Virus record (IMG/VR): IMGVR_UViG_3300020159_003558
Location: 1 to 22,864 of that record
From: a virus
Reading direction: 5' to 3' (one strand)
DNA length: 22,864 nt
The notes beneath the pieces were generated by a model. The model was not told the DNA's origin, ran no database searches, and was given only the letters and a program-made list of their open reading frames with translations. Of this stretch, positions 1 to 9,300 are shown one piece after another (position 1 is the stretch's first letter; each line of letters begins with the position of its first letter). Made by a program: the position numbers and the translations under genes.

Positions 1-1880
1 CCTTTACCAGATTGATAACGGAAGTATTTCTTTGTTTGACGCACAGCACTGGCACCACGTGTGGGTGTTCCTGGGCCAAGAATAACACCGCCGTCAAACG
101 GTCGGGGCAAGAACACAGCATTACTGCGCACGTTCACTGTTCCTGCAATTGTGCCACTTACGGCTGCGCCTGGTTTGGCTGTGTACGTGAATGTAGTTGT
201 GCTTGGAATTTCTGTAGCAAAGAAACTGCCTGTGGCATAAGATATATTTGTTCCTGCTGTCAATGCTACAATTATTGGGGTTCCGGGCACAAGGCCGTGA
301 GCATAGCGTGTGGTCACTGTGATTGTGCTTGGGGTTGCGCCATCACTGGTAATGCTAGTCACATCAAGGTCAGCACCTGTATACTGGAAGGCTTGACGCA
401 CAATTGAGTCAATTTGGTTGAGTGGATATCCCACTGCTGTACCTGTGGTTCTTGGTGGATAGTACGCAAAGTTGTTGTCGTTGGCGTAGTACACATAACT
501 CACACCTTCAGCATTGCTGTTGGCTTGATTTTGATTGCTCACATAGTCTGTGGCAACTAAACCATGATCGGTGGCGTTCACCGCAATTTGTGGAATGTCA
601 GCATTGCCTGTAGCATTGAAAATACCAGTCATGCGTATCACTGGAGATCCTGCGCCAGCTGCTGTGAGTGCTGTAGTATTAAATTGTCCGCGAGCAATGG
701 TCTGTGTGCCATTGACTGCGGTGTTAATTGCACTCATGTTAACTAGCTCAACGTTGCCACTGAGCTTTTGGAACACTGATCCTGTAACAAATGCATTAGC
801 TGGAGTGGTATTGTACCAACCTCGAGTTAGTTGCAATGTAGTACCGTTAGTGACTTCATAGATTTGCGCAATTTCAAGATTGTTTACAGCAAACACGTCA
901 TTGCCAATTGTGATGTTGGCGCTGCTGGCATTTGTGTTGTTGACTTGGCGAGTAACTGTCAGAGCGTTGGTTGAAACGTTGGTCACTGCCATGACTTCAA
1001 ATACGTTGGCTGTGTCCGTTTCAACAATGATATAGCTACCGTCACTAATGCCTGCGGCTGCAACGTTGGCGCAATTAACTGTGGTTGTACCTGTACTGGT
1101 AATGTTGGCCACAGCAAGTGTTGTACCACCTGTGCCTGGATTGCCAATAATAACAATGTTGTCACCAGCACTAAAGTTTGTGGTACTTGCAACGGTAAAT
1201 GTTCGTTCAGCTGAGCTATTAATATTAGCAGTTAGATAGTTACTGAAAAAAGCTGTTGTGTTACCTTGTGTTTGACTGACAATCAACGCAAAGTCGTCTA
1301 CATGCCATTGAGGTGTGCCTGGGTTTTGTAATTTAAGACTAGTGTCAACGTTGCTGGTAATCACATCATCACCTGCAATCAGGCTAGCATAACCATTAGT
1401 ATTGATTGTGATGTCTGCACCAATATCTTCATAAAACGTAGGAATATTTTGAATAGTACTTACGTTCTGCCACTTGGTGTTTTGCAAGCCGTATTCAAAG
1501 TCAGCGTCAATCAAGGACTGTGGGTTTGATACTCGGGCACGTCCAATTGCATCTGTGCCAAATGCCCAGGGTATTGTTTCTAAATTGGTACTTTCAACAT
1601 AGATTGCCAGCAGGTCGTTGGCATTCATTGACACTGTGTTAGCATCCAGACTCAGTGTTGTTACACCAGCATAAGCTGTGGGGAAATCTGCTGTGGTTCC
1701 AGCAGTAAAGGCCACTATGCCGCCTTGAGTTGTGTCGCCAAAGTTGTAGATCGAAATCTGGTCTGTTGTGTTGTAAATGGCCAAAAAGTCCTCTAGGTTA
1801 TAACGTCCAGGAACTTTAATTGTGCCACTACCTGCAACTCCTGGTGTGAACACATAATTACTTAATCTTTGTCTTGCCAT
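1..1880 (-). CDS. Large virion structural protein (partial, C-terminus beyond the window)
   Basis: An uninterrupted minus-strand frame runs from an ATG at 1880 to the left edge, giving at least 626 residues with no stop. It begins MARQRLSNYVFTPGVAGSGT. A stretch near residues 125-150 reads SLIDADFEYGLQNTKWQN, and the last visible part reads RGASAVRQTKKYFRYQSGKG. From memory, both motifs recur in large structural or fibre-like proteins of marine T4-like phages. The middle is rich in Thr, Asn, Val and Gly with beta-type spacing and has no catalytic motif that I recognise. A GGAG ribosome binding site overlaps the end of the upstream gene, whose stop lies 3 nt before this start, so the two are probably co-translated. 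It is the last visible gene of the fibre cluster. Virion structural protein is fairly secure; whether it is fibre, baseplate or neck is unknown. Confidence 0.75.
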   Translation of the reverse strand, partial: MARQRLSNYVFTPGVAGSGTIKVPGRYNLEDFLAIYNTTDQISIYNFGDTTQGGIVAFTAGTTADFPTAYAGVTTLSLDANTVSMNANDLLAIYVESTNLETIPWAFGTDAIGRARVSNPQSLIDADFEYGLQNTKWQNVSTIQNIPTFYEDIGADITINTNGYASLIAGDDVITSNVDTSLKLQNPGTPQWHVDDFALIVSQTQGNTTAFFSNYLTANINSSAERTFTVASTTNFSAGDNIVIIGNPGTGGTTLAVANITSTGTTTVNCANVAAAGISDGSYIIVETDTANVFEVMAVTNVSTNALTVTRQVNNTNASSANITIGNDVFAVNNLEIAQIYEVTNGTTLQLTRGWYNTTPANAFVTGSVFQKLSGNVELVNMSAINTAVNGTQTIARGQFNTTALTAAGAGSPVIRMTGIFNATGNADIPQIAVNATDHGLVATDYVSNQNQANSNAEGVSYVYYANDNNFAYYPPRTTGTAVGYPLNQIDSIVRQAFQYTGADLDVTSITSDGATPSTITVTTRYAHGLVPGTPIIVALTAGTNISYATGSFFATEIPSTTTFTYTAKPGAAVSGTIAGTVNVRSNAVFLPRPFDGGVILGPGTPTRGASAVRQTKKYFRYQSGK

Positions 1881-1883
1881 TTT

Positions 1884-2276
1884 TTAAACTCCAAATATAA
1901 TTTGATTAGCTGTCAACGTAGCTTGTGTGTTAGTTGAAAACTTATTGTAACTGATAGTACCAACAGCAATTTTGCTGTCGGTCACTGTGCCATCGCTTGG
2001 CGTTCCAGTATATAGTGTGTCTCCGAAGATGAGGCCAAAGAACGGAGTAAGCGCAGCCGGTGGGCTAACAAAACTTATGTTTGGTCCACTGATACTGAAC
2101 CCTACACCAGGATTCAAAATTACGTTATTGAGACTTACCATCATTGCGTAAGAAGTTGGTGGCGAAAATGCCGTACCGTCAATTGTGATTGGGAATGTGC
2201 TGGTAGTACCATCAAATGACGGCGTATCCATTTTTCTATATTGTCCAATCTGCGGTGTATTACCTAAGTAAGCCAT
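1884..2276 (-). CDS. Small tail-fibre-type protein, single anchor module
   Basis: This 130-residue protein begins MAYLGNTPQIGQYRKMDTPS and continues with a DGTTSTFPI strand, an LNNVILNPGVGFSI segment and an ISFVSPPAA segment. The layout (MxYxG start, 'sequence-gap-TxF', 'VxxNNVxxxPGxxYxxxG', 'IxFxxPP') matches the first ~85 residues of the 1244-aa fibre upstream, so the two appear to share an N-terminal module. Proteins of this type are common in T4-like phages of aquatic bacteria, usually at the N-terminus of fibres. Here it stands alone with only a short tail. An AAGGAA ribosome binding site precedes the start, which lies 9 nt after the previous stop. It could be an adaptor or attachment protein or a stripped-down fibre; the role is inferred from the shared module only. 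Confidence 0.75.
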   Translation of the reverse strand: MAYLGNTPQIGQYRKMDTPSFDGTTSTFPITIDGTAFSPPTSYAMMVSLNNVILNPGVGFSISGPNISFVSPPAALTPFFGLIFGDTLYTGTPSDGTVTDSKIAVGTISYNKFSTNTQATLTANQIIFGV

Positions 2277-2285
2277 TTATTTTCC

Positions 2286-5200
2286 TTAAATTTTGCCTAT
2301 TACAACTTCAATCACGCCTTCGTTGCCGTCAAAGTTTTCTAATGCTTTTCCTATCACAGTGCCAACCCCAGGATTCATGTTTGATCGTGCTCGGCCATTG
2401 CCTGCACTCACCATCAAATCTCCTTTGACCACTGGACCTCGTACTTTACAAGGAACACGACCAACCAGTGCAACGCTAGCAACGTATTCAGCATCCAGGT
2501 GGCTGTTCATCAAGTAAGCTGGGCTTGTAGAAACCACACCAGCAACTCTTGGACTACCGTCCCATTGAGCAATGGTAACTTCTTTTTCGCCGCCAAATTC
2601 TAACACTGTGCCTGGCTCGTATTCAGCATCTGCCTCGTAGTTCTCTGCCAAGTCAGCGTATTGTGCTGTGGTTGCTTTGGCAAACACAGTGTTGAATGTA
2701 GTAGTTGAACTACCAATGTTACCAACACCAGTTGAGCCACCGTTGACAATGGCTGTAACTGCACCACCTGAGTTCACAGTAATTGCACCACTGACTGCCA
2801 AGCTAGTTAATGTGCCAACTGAGGTAATGTTACCTTGTGCTGCTGTAGTTACTGTGCCTGCTGTAGTTGCCGAAGTTGCTGTTGGAACTGTACCAGTAAC
2901 GCTAACAGTAACTGCACCAGTTGCACCACTAACTGCAATGTTTGTGCCTGCAACAACACTAGTAACACCGGAGTTAGTAATAGTAACTGCACCAGTTGCT
3001 CCGCTTACTGAAATACCTGTACCAGCTACAGCTGAACCAACGCCACCGTGTGTGTGATCTTCACGAGCATATTTTAAACTTGTGCCAACTGCGGCTGTTC
3101 CGATTGTGTTTGGACTCAAAGCACCTGCTTGCCCAACAACGAATGCTGTACTAGCTGCTTGTGTTGTGTTAGTATTTGCTGTAGCAGTTGGAATAGAAAC
3201 GTTACCAGTAGTAACAGTAATGTTATTTGTAGTGTTGATTGCACTTACAACGTTACCGCTCAAACTTAATCCAACAGCATTTACGTTACCGCCATTGATG
3301 TTACCAGTAGCTGATACTAAACCAGCTGTGTTAAAGTTACCAGCTGAAGCATTACCCGAAACTGTTAGACTTGACAAAGTACCAACTGATGTAATATTGC
3401 CTTGAGCACCATTAGTTACTGTTGCGGCTGTTGTAGCACCACCACTCAATGTTGCAGTAATTGTACCAGCTGAGAAATTTCCCGAACCATCTCGAGCAAC
3501 AATTGCACTAGCTGTATTTGCATTAGTAGCGTTACTTGTTAAAGTGATACCGCCTGTGGTTGAGTTAACACTAATACCTGTACCAGACGTTGTTAAGCTG
3601 GCAACACCTTGGTGAGTGTGATCAGATCTTGCCCAGCGTGTACTTGTGCCTGCGGCTGCTGTTGCACTGATAGCAGCAGGTGCAGTTGAGCTTGCTTGGC
3701 CAATAACATACGCAGTGGTTGCCAGTTGTGTTGTGTTTGTGTCTACCGCGGCATTTGCTGCTGTTGCAATGTTTGTAAAGCTGGCATTGTTGGCCACAAT
3801 GTTACCACTTGCACTTACACTTGCACCGTTGATTGCAGCACTTGATAATACGTTGCCACCACTAATGTTAGCTGTAGCATTAATGTTACCAGTTGCAGTA
3901 ATCAATCCAGCAGTAATAAAATTTCCACCAGTTACGTTGCCAGTTGCACTGATTGTGCTACCTGTTGTAATTGTACCGTTGGTTGCTAGGTTGCCACCAG
4001 TTACTGTACCGCTGGCACTGATTGTAGTTGCACCGGTAATTGTACCTGTTAGTACCAAGCTAGCTGCATTAACTGCGCCAACGGCTGTAATTAGGCCGCC
4101 TGTGATAATGTTTCCGCCTTGGATATTACCAGTTGCAGTGATCAATCCAGCTGTGCTTACATTGCCGCCGTTGACGTTGCCAGTGGCACTGATGTTGCCA
4201 GTAGCACTTAGTGTAGTTGCAGCAATTACGTTGGCCCCAGTGATGTTGCCTGTGGCTGAAATTAATCCGCCAGTGTTAATATTACCGCCAGTGATGTTAC
4301 CAGTTGCACTTACATCGCCAGTAACATAAGCACCGTCCGATGCTAGCACCAAAACGTTGGCTGTGCTGTTTACTTGCACTGTTACGTTGGAGTTGGCAAT
4401 TACACGAACATTTGATGTTCCGTTAGTGAGTTGAGTCGTGCTCAACCCAGACAACAAACTACCATTACCTAAAATGTAGTTGCCGGTAATGTTGCCAGTT
4501 GCTGAAACTAATCCACCTGTAACAATATTGCCACCTGTGATGTTGCCAGTAACTGAAACTGTAGTACCTGTGTGTGTTGTTGCATTGACATTGGCACCAC
4601 CCAAGATGTTGCCACCAGTGATGTTGCCTGTGGCTGAAATTAATCCGCCAGTGTTAATATTACCGCCAGTGATGTTACCAGTTGCTGAAACTAAACCACC
4701 TGTGTCTACGTTTGCACCTGTTACGTTGCCCGAGCCGCTGATAGTTGTGCCAGAAATAGCAGCACCTGTTACAGCACCAACTGCATTGATTGCTCCCCCA
4801 GATGAGATATTACCACCTGAAATGTTAGCAGCTGACGTAATATTACCTGTAGCAGTAATCAATCCGCCTGTTTGTACGTTAGCACCTAGCACGTTGCCAG
4901 TAGCACTGATGTTACCAGAGGCAGTAATTACGCCGGTAACTGCTACACCAGTTGAACTAACTGTGGCAATTGTTGTACCGTTTACGTTTTGTACAATGCT
5001 TCCATTAGGACTAGAAATAATAACTTTAGAGTTAGAATTAAAAATTTGCGTTGAATCAACAGCAATACCAGTCAGTTGACTACCGTTACCAATAAAGTAT
5101 GTGCTAACAACGTTGCCTGTTGCTGATAAATTTGCTGCTACTACGTTGGCATATCTAAAACTTGCATCACCTGTGGCCACAGTGGTTGTTGGCGGAACTA

Positions 5201-6020
5201 GTAAGTTACCAAAAAACTTGTATTGACCGTCTGTTACATCGCGGAAGTAGCCACTGTAACGAGTGTTAGCGCCATCATAAAATTGTGTAACCACACCAGA
5301 ATCATATGTGTCACCAGGATTGTTGTTGGCTAAAAAGATAAACGGATCTGTCACGTCCAAACTGTCTGTGCCAGTTGTGGTAAATGTACCGTTAACAGTA
5401 AAATCGCCAACGCAGGTGATATTACCACCAATGTTCAAGTTGGCTGCAACCCCCATGCCGCCAGATACAACTACTGCACCTGTGCCAATGTTGCCACTTT
5501 GTGTAGCGTCAGTTACTCGAACAATACCACTAGTAGTAATGTTACCTGTTGCTCCAATACCACCTGCTACAGTCAGTGCTCCAGTTACGTTACTAGAGCT
5601 TGCTACGTTAGCATTAAATGTTACTTTGTCTGTGCCAGCAATAGACACTGTCATTGAAGTAGCATTACCCCAATACAGACCAGAGTTATTTGCTGCCAAA
5701 CTATACACGCCAGGTGCACCTTCTGTCCCGGCCGGGAAAGCAGTTGCTTGAAGATCTAGTGTGTTAAGTGCGCCGCCACGAAATGTAACAGTGATGTTAT
5801 TGGTGCCCGCACCTGGAGCGGTTGTAAATATTAAACTAGTACCTTCAGCATCGTAGTCAACGCCGGGTCTTTGCGAAGTATTGCTAATTAAAACGTCAAG
5901 GTCACTAGCCGAAGCAACATTTCGTTGTAGGAAAAATTGCGTAGACGAGCCGTTACCACTGAAATATTCAGTGCTGCTATTCAGTAGCGGTACATTAGGA
6001 TTAAGACCAATATAACTCAT
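2286..6020 (-). CDS. Repeat-rich tail fibre protein (1244 aa) with C-terminal chaperone-like domain
   Basis: Residues 1-85 form a module (MSYIGLNPNVPLL..., FSGNGSSTQFFLQRN, ISNTSQRPGVDYDAEG) that is shared with the 130-aa downstream protein. Residues ~205-285 form a globular insert (SLDVTDPFIFLANNNPGD, YSGYFRDVTDGQYKFFG) of a type I remember from aquatic phage fibres. Residues ~290-1110 are mostly a degenerate repeat of about 17 residues such as SATGNITGGNINTGGLI, mixed with 'GNGSxLTGI' joints and two WARSDHTHQG/YAREDHTHGG-like elements. The last ~130 residues (QYADLAENYEADAEYEPGTV ... GRVPCKVRGPVVKGDLMVSA ... IGKALENF) are homologous to the end of the 936-aa fibre. They recall Peptidase_G2-type intramolecular chaperone domains, which promote trimerisation and may self-cleave. 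The start follows the upstream stop by 1 nt, which suggests translational coupling. Fibre assignment is strong; receptor and exact position on the virion are unknown. Confidence 0.85.
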   Translation of the reverse strand: MSYIGLNPNVPLLNSSTEYFSGNGSSTQFFLQRNVASASDLDVLISNTSQRPGVDYDAEGTSLIFTTAPGAGTNNITVTFRGGALNTLDLQATAFPAGTEGAPGVYSLAANNSGLYWGNATSMTVSIAGTDKVTFNANVASSSNVTGALTVAGGIGATGNITTSGIVRVTDATQSGNIGTGAVVVSGGMGVAANLNIGGNITCVGDFTVNGTFTTTGTDSLDVTDPFIFLANNNPGDTYDSGVVTQFYDGANTRYSGYFRDVTDGQYKFFGNLLVPPTTTVATGDASFRYANVVAANLSATGNVVSTYFIGNGSQLTGIAVDSTQIFNSNSKVIISSPNGSIVQNVNGTTIATVSSTGVAVTGVITASGNISATGNVLGANVQTGGLITATGNITSAANISGGNISSGGAINAVGAVTGAAISGTTISGSGNVTGANVDTGGLVSATGNITGGNINTGGLISATGNITGGNILGGANVNATTHTGTTVSVTGNITGGNIVTGGLVSATGNITGNYILGNGSLLSGLSTTQLTNGTSNVRVIANSNVTVQVNSTANVLVLASDGAYVTGDVSATGNITGGNINTGGLISATGNITGANVIAATTLSATGNISATGNVNGGNVSTAGLITATGNIQGGNIITGGLITAVGAVNAASLVLTGTITGATTISASGTVTGGNLATNGTITTGSTISATGNVTGGNFITAGLITATGNINATANISGGNVLSSAAINGASVSASGNIVANNASFTNIATAANAAVDTNTTQLATTAYVIGQASSTAPAAISATAAAGTSTRWARSDHTHQGVASLTTSGTGISVNSTTGGITLTSNATNANTASAIVARDGSGNFSAGTITATLSGGATTAATVTNGAQGNITSVGTLSSLTVSGNASAGNFNTAGLVSATGNINGGNVNAVGLSLSGNVVSAINTTNNITVTTGNVSIPTATANTNTTQAASTAFVVGQAGALSPNTIGTAAVGTSLKYAREDHTHGGVGSAVAGTGISVSGATGAVTITNSGVTSVVAGTNIAVSGATGAVTVSVTGTVPTATSATTAGTVTTAAQGNITSVGTLTSLAVSGAITVNSGGAVTAIVNGGSTGVGNIGSSTTTFNTVFAKATTAQYADLAENYEADAEYEPGTVLEFGGEKEVTIAQWDGSPRVAGVVSTSPAYLMNSHLDAEYVASVALVGRVPCKVRGPVVKGDLMVSAGNGRARSNMNPGVGTVIGKALENFDGNEGVIEVVIGKI

Positions 6021-6021
6021 A

Positions 6022-6354
6022 TTATGTAATTTCCAAAATACTTAAAACAGCATCAATTGAACTGGCTGCACTACTTTCAATGTAAATCTTATCTCCTGTT
6101 AACAAAACAACTTTTTGGTCTCCGCCAACTGCTACCAAACTGGCGCCAGACGAGATTGGTGCATTTGCAGTAACAAAAGTATTTGCTGCTCCATCGTTGA
6201 TAAAAACATTGGCAGTGATAGAACTTCCTGTTTTATTTGTAACAGTCAGACCAACTACTACAACTGTAGTATTTGCAGCCACAGTATAGGCACCAATGGC
6301 TATGGCCGTGGTTCCTATGTTCTGACTCAGTTTTCTTGAAAAAGTATTTGCCAT
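6022..6354 (-). CDS. Small conserved virion-type beta protein (110 aa)
   Basis: The protein begins MANTFSRKLSQNIGTTAIAI and contains TVAANTTVVVVGLTVTNKTG, a VFINDGAANTFV strand, LVAVGGDQKVVL and a terminal AASSIDAVLSILEIT. This alternating hydrophobic pattern suggests a compact beta-sandwich. I recall close relatives as small conserved proteins beside fibre genes in marine T4-like phages, where they are annotated as hypothetical or virion structural. It lies between two giant fibre genes, 6 nt after one and 1 nt before the next. The AGGA ribosome binding site is made by the last codons of the upstream gene (…TTA GGA TAA), so translation is probably coupled. It could be a fibre cofactor, a capping protein or a decoration protein; no specific function can be read from the sequence. 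Confidence 0.75.
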   Translation of the reverse strand: MANTFSRKLSQNIGTTAIAIGAYTVAANTTVVVVGLTVTNKTGSSITANVFINDGAANTFVTANAPISSGASLVAVGGDQKVVLLTGDKIYIESSAASSIDAVLSILEIT

Positions 6355-6360
6355 TTCGTT

Positions 6361-9300
6361 TTATCCTAAAGCTATTGATAATGCTATTGCATCATTTACT
6401 GTTGCCACTGGGGCACCATTGATATTTATGACCCCAGAAACTGCTACGTTTCCAGCAGTGATGTTGCCTGTTGCGCTAACTTGGCCACCAGTTGTGATGT
6501 TTCCACCACGAACGTTACCGGTAGCTGATACTAGACCAGCAGTGTTGACATTACCACCAACTACGTTACCAGTTGCACTTACAGTAGCACCTTGCACCAG
6601 TGCTACTGCAATTACATTACCACCAGTGATGTTACCTGTTGCAGTGATCAGTCCAGCTGTGCCAACATTACCACCTGTGATATTACCTGTAACAATTGCT
6701 GTTGTTGGTACCACTAGAGCGTTGACATTACCAGTGCTAGTTACTAGCAAGTTACCGCTGGCAACATTACCAGTTGCGCTCACGTTACCAGTTGAGCTCA
6801 ATACGGCAGCAGTTACGCTACCATCAACACCAAGGTTGCCAAGTACGTTACCGCTCAAGCTCAATGTAGAGCTAATCAAGTTACCGCCAGTTACGTTACC
6901 TGCTGCACTGAATCTACCAGCAGTAGCAAAGTTGCCACCAGTTACGTTACCAACAGCAGATACAAATCCACCTGTTGTAATATTACCACCTGCAACGTTA
7001 CCTGTTGCAGTAATTAACCCACCTGTTGTAATATTACCACCTGTGACATTACCTGTGGCTACAACTGCACCGGTTGTGTTCAAGTTTCCGCCAGCTACAT
7101 TTGCACCAGTTATATTACCAACTGCGCTAATAATACCACTTGCAGTAATGTTACCGCCTGCAATATTTCCAGAGTTGGTAGTAATGTTGCCTGTTGCACT
7201 GAGTGCACCAGCTGCTGTGATATTGCCACCGTTGGCTGTGCTAATTGGGCCGCCAACTGTAAACACATTACCAACACTGTCAAACACCAGGCCAGTTGAT
7301 CCAACAGTTGCGCCGCTATTGCTGAATAGAATTTGTGTGTTAGCAACAGATACAACAATGTTACCAATAAAGTTTGCACCACTAACATTACCAGTTGCTA
7401 CCACATTACCAGCTGTGGTTAAATTACCACCAATGATATTACCAGTTGCACTTATTAATCCACCTGTTAGTAAATTGCCGCCTGCTACGTTAGCAGTAGA
7501 TGTTACGTTACCAGTTGCAGTTATAAATCCGCTGGTTAAGAAGTTTCCGCCAATTATGTTTCCAGCAGCAGTTACAAGACCAGTTGTACGCAAGTTGCCG
7601 CCAGTTAAACTGGCTGTCACAACTGTGTTACCAGTAACATCAAATGATCCTAGAACAACACCGTTTCCAGATGCTGTAATACTACCAGCTGATACTAAGT
7701 TACCGCCTCTAATATTGCCAGTAGCTGACATCAAGCCAGCGGTGTTGATATTACCGCCTGTTACGTTGCCAGTTGATTGTATTGTACCAGTTGCAGTTAC
7801 TAAGCCGCCTGTGACTACGTTACCACCTGTTACGTTGCCTGTTGCAGTTACTAAGCCGCCTGTGATTAAATTGCCACTGGTAGTGTTACCAGTTACACTC
7901 AGTGTGGCCAGTGTGCCAATTCCTGTTGCCACAACATCTGTCAACTGACTACCGTTACCAATGAAGAATGGAGCAGTGACGTTGCCAGTTACGTTCAACG
8001 CACTAATAACATTGCCAGCCAAGCTAACATTTGTTGTGTTAACATTGCCGCTGATTACGTTGCCAGTAGCAGATACAAATCCACTTGTGAGTACGTTGCC
8101 AGCAATCACATTGCCAACAGCGCTTATGCTAGAACCAGAACTTTGACCATTTGCTCTCAATACAACTGCATTAACCGCGTTAGCAAAATCTGCTTGTCCA
8201 GTAACACCCAACGTGCCCAAGGCTGTTAACGCTGTGCTAGCAATAATATTAGTTGCAGTAACATTTGCGCCAGTGACATTGGCCACAGCAATTACGTTGC
8301 CGCCAGTAATGTTGGCCGTTGCATTAAGAGCACCAATAACGTTACCACTTACACTTAATCCGGTTACATTTAAGTTACCGCCACCAATGTTACCAGTAAC
8401 TGCTAGACTACCTAATGTGCCAACTGCTGTAATGTTTGTTTGACTTGCTGTGAGCAATGTACCAACAATGCCTGTTGCGGTTAAGTTACCGCCTGTGATG
8501 TTGCCAAACGCACTAACTTGACCTAGTGTTGTGATGTTGCCGCCATCAACGTTACCGGCTGCTAGTACTGCACCTTGAGCGCTTACTTGTCCGGTAGTGT
8601 TGATGTTACCACCAGTTACATTACCTACTGCACTTGCTGCTCCAGCTGAGTTAACTGTACCTGCTGTTACTGTGCTAGTAATGTTCAATGCACTAACAAC
8701 GTTACCACTTAGGCTCAAACCTGCAGCATTTAAGTTACCACTAGTAATGTTACCAGTGGCAGTAATCAACCCACCTGTTGAAATGTTACCACCAGTGATG
8801 TTGCCAGTTGCTGTTGCACTTGCAGCAAGTACAGCACCAGTTGCACTCACAATACCTGCGTTAACATTACCACCAATAATGTTACCAATTGAACTTACTA
8901 AGCCAGCTGTGTTGATATTACCACCAACTACGTTACCAGTGGCACTTACAGTAGCACCTTGTACCAATACTGTAGCAACTACATTACTTGCTGCAACGTT
9001 TGCAGAAAGTTGTGCACCGGTACCCACAAAATTAACACCTGCAATGTTAGCAGCACTTGTTATATTGCCAGTTGACCCAATGGATCCAGTTGTGAGTAGA
9101 TTGCCACCAGTGATATTACCTGTTGCAGTGATAGTTCCAGCATTTAATATTCCAGCTGTGAACAAATTGCCACCGTTGATGTTACCAGTTACGTCCAATG
9201 GACTCAGCACGTTACCAGTCAGGCTCAATCCTGCGGCATTTAGGTTGCCACCAGTGATATTACCTGTTGCACTAATACTTCCAGCATTTAATATGCCAGC

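Noticed and set aside
12-861. Short plus-strand open frames (for example 12-407, 571-861) near the left edge
   Set aside because: The minus strand is continuously open from 1880 to the edge and encodes recognisable virion protein motifs. The plus-strand frames are Cys- and Trp-rich without any family motif.
6419-7948. A long plus-strand open frame of about 509 codons opposite the giant fibre gene, with many similar ones elsewhere from 2293 to 16588
   Set aside because: These are antisense images of the repeats. They read as monotonous Leu-Pro-Val-Ala strings, have no consistent ribosome binding sites and begin and end within repeat units. The minus-strand frames have starts, ribosome sites, known fibre motifs and tight spacing.
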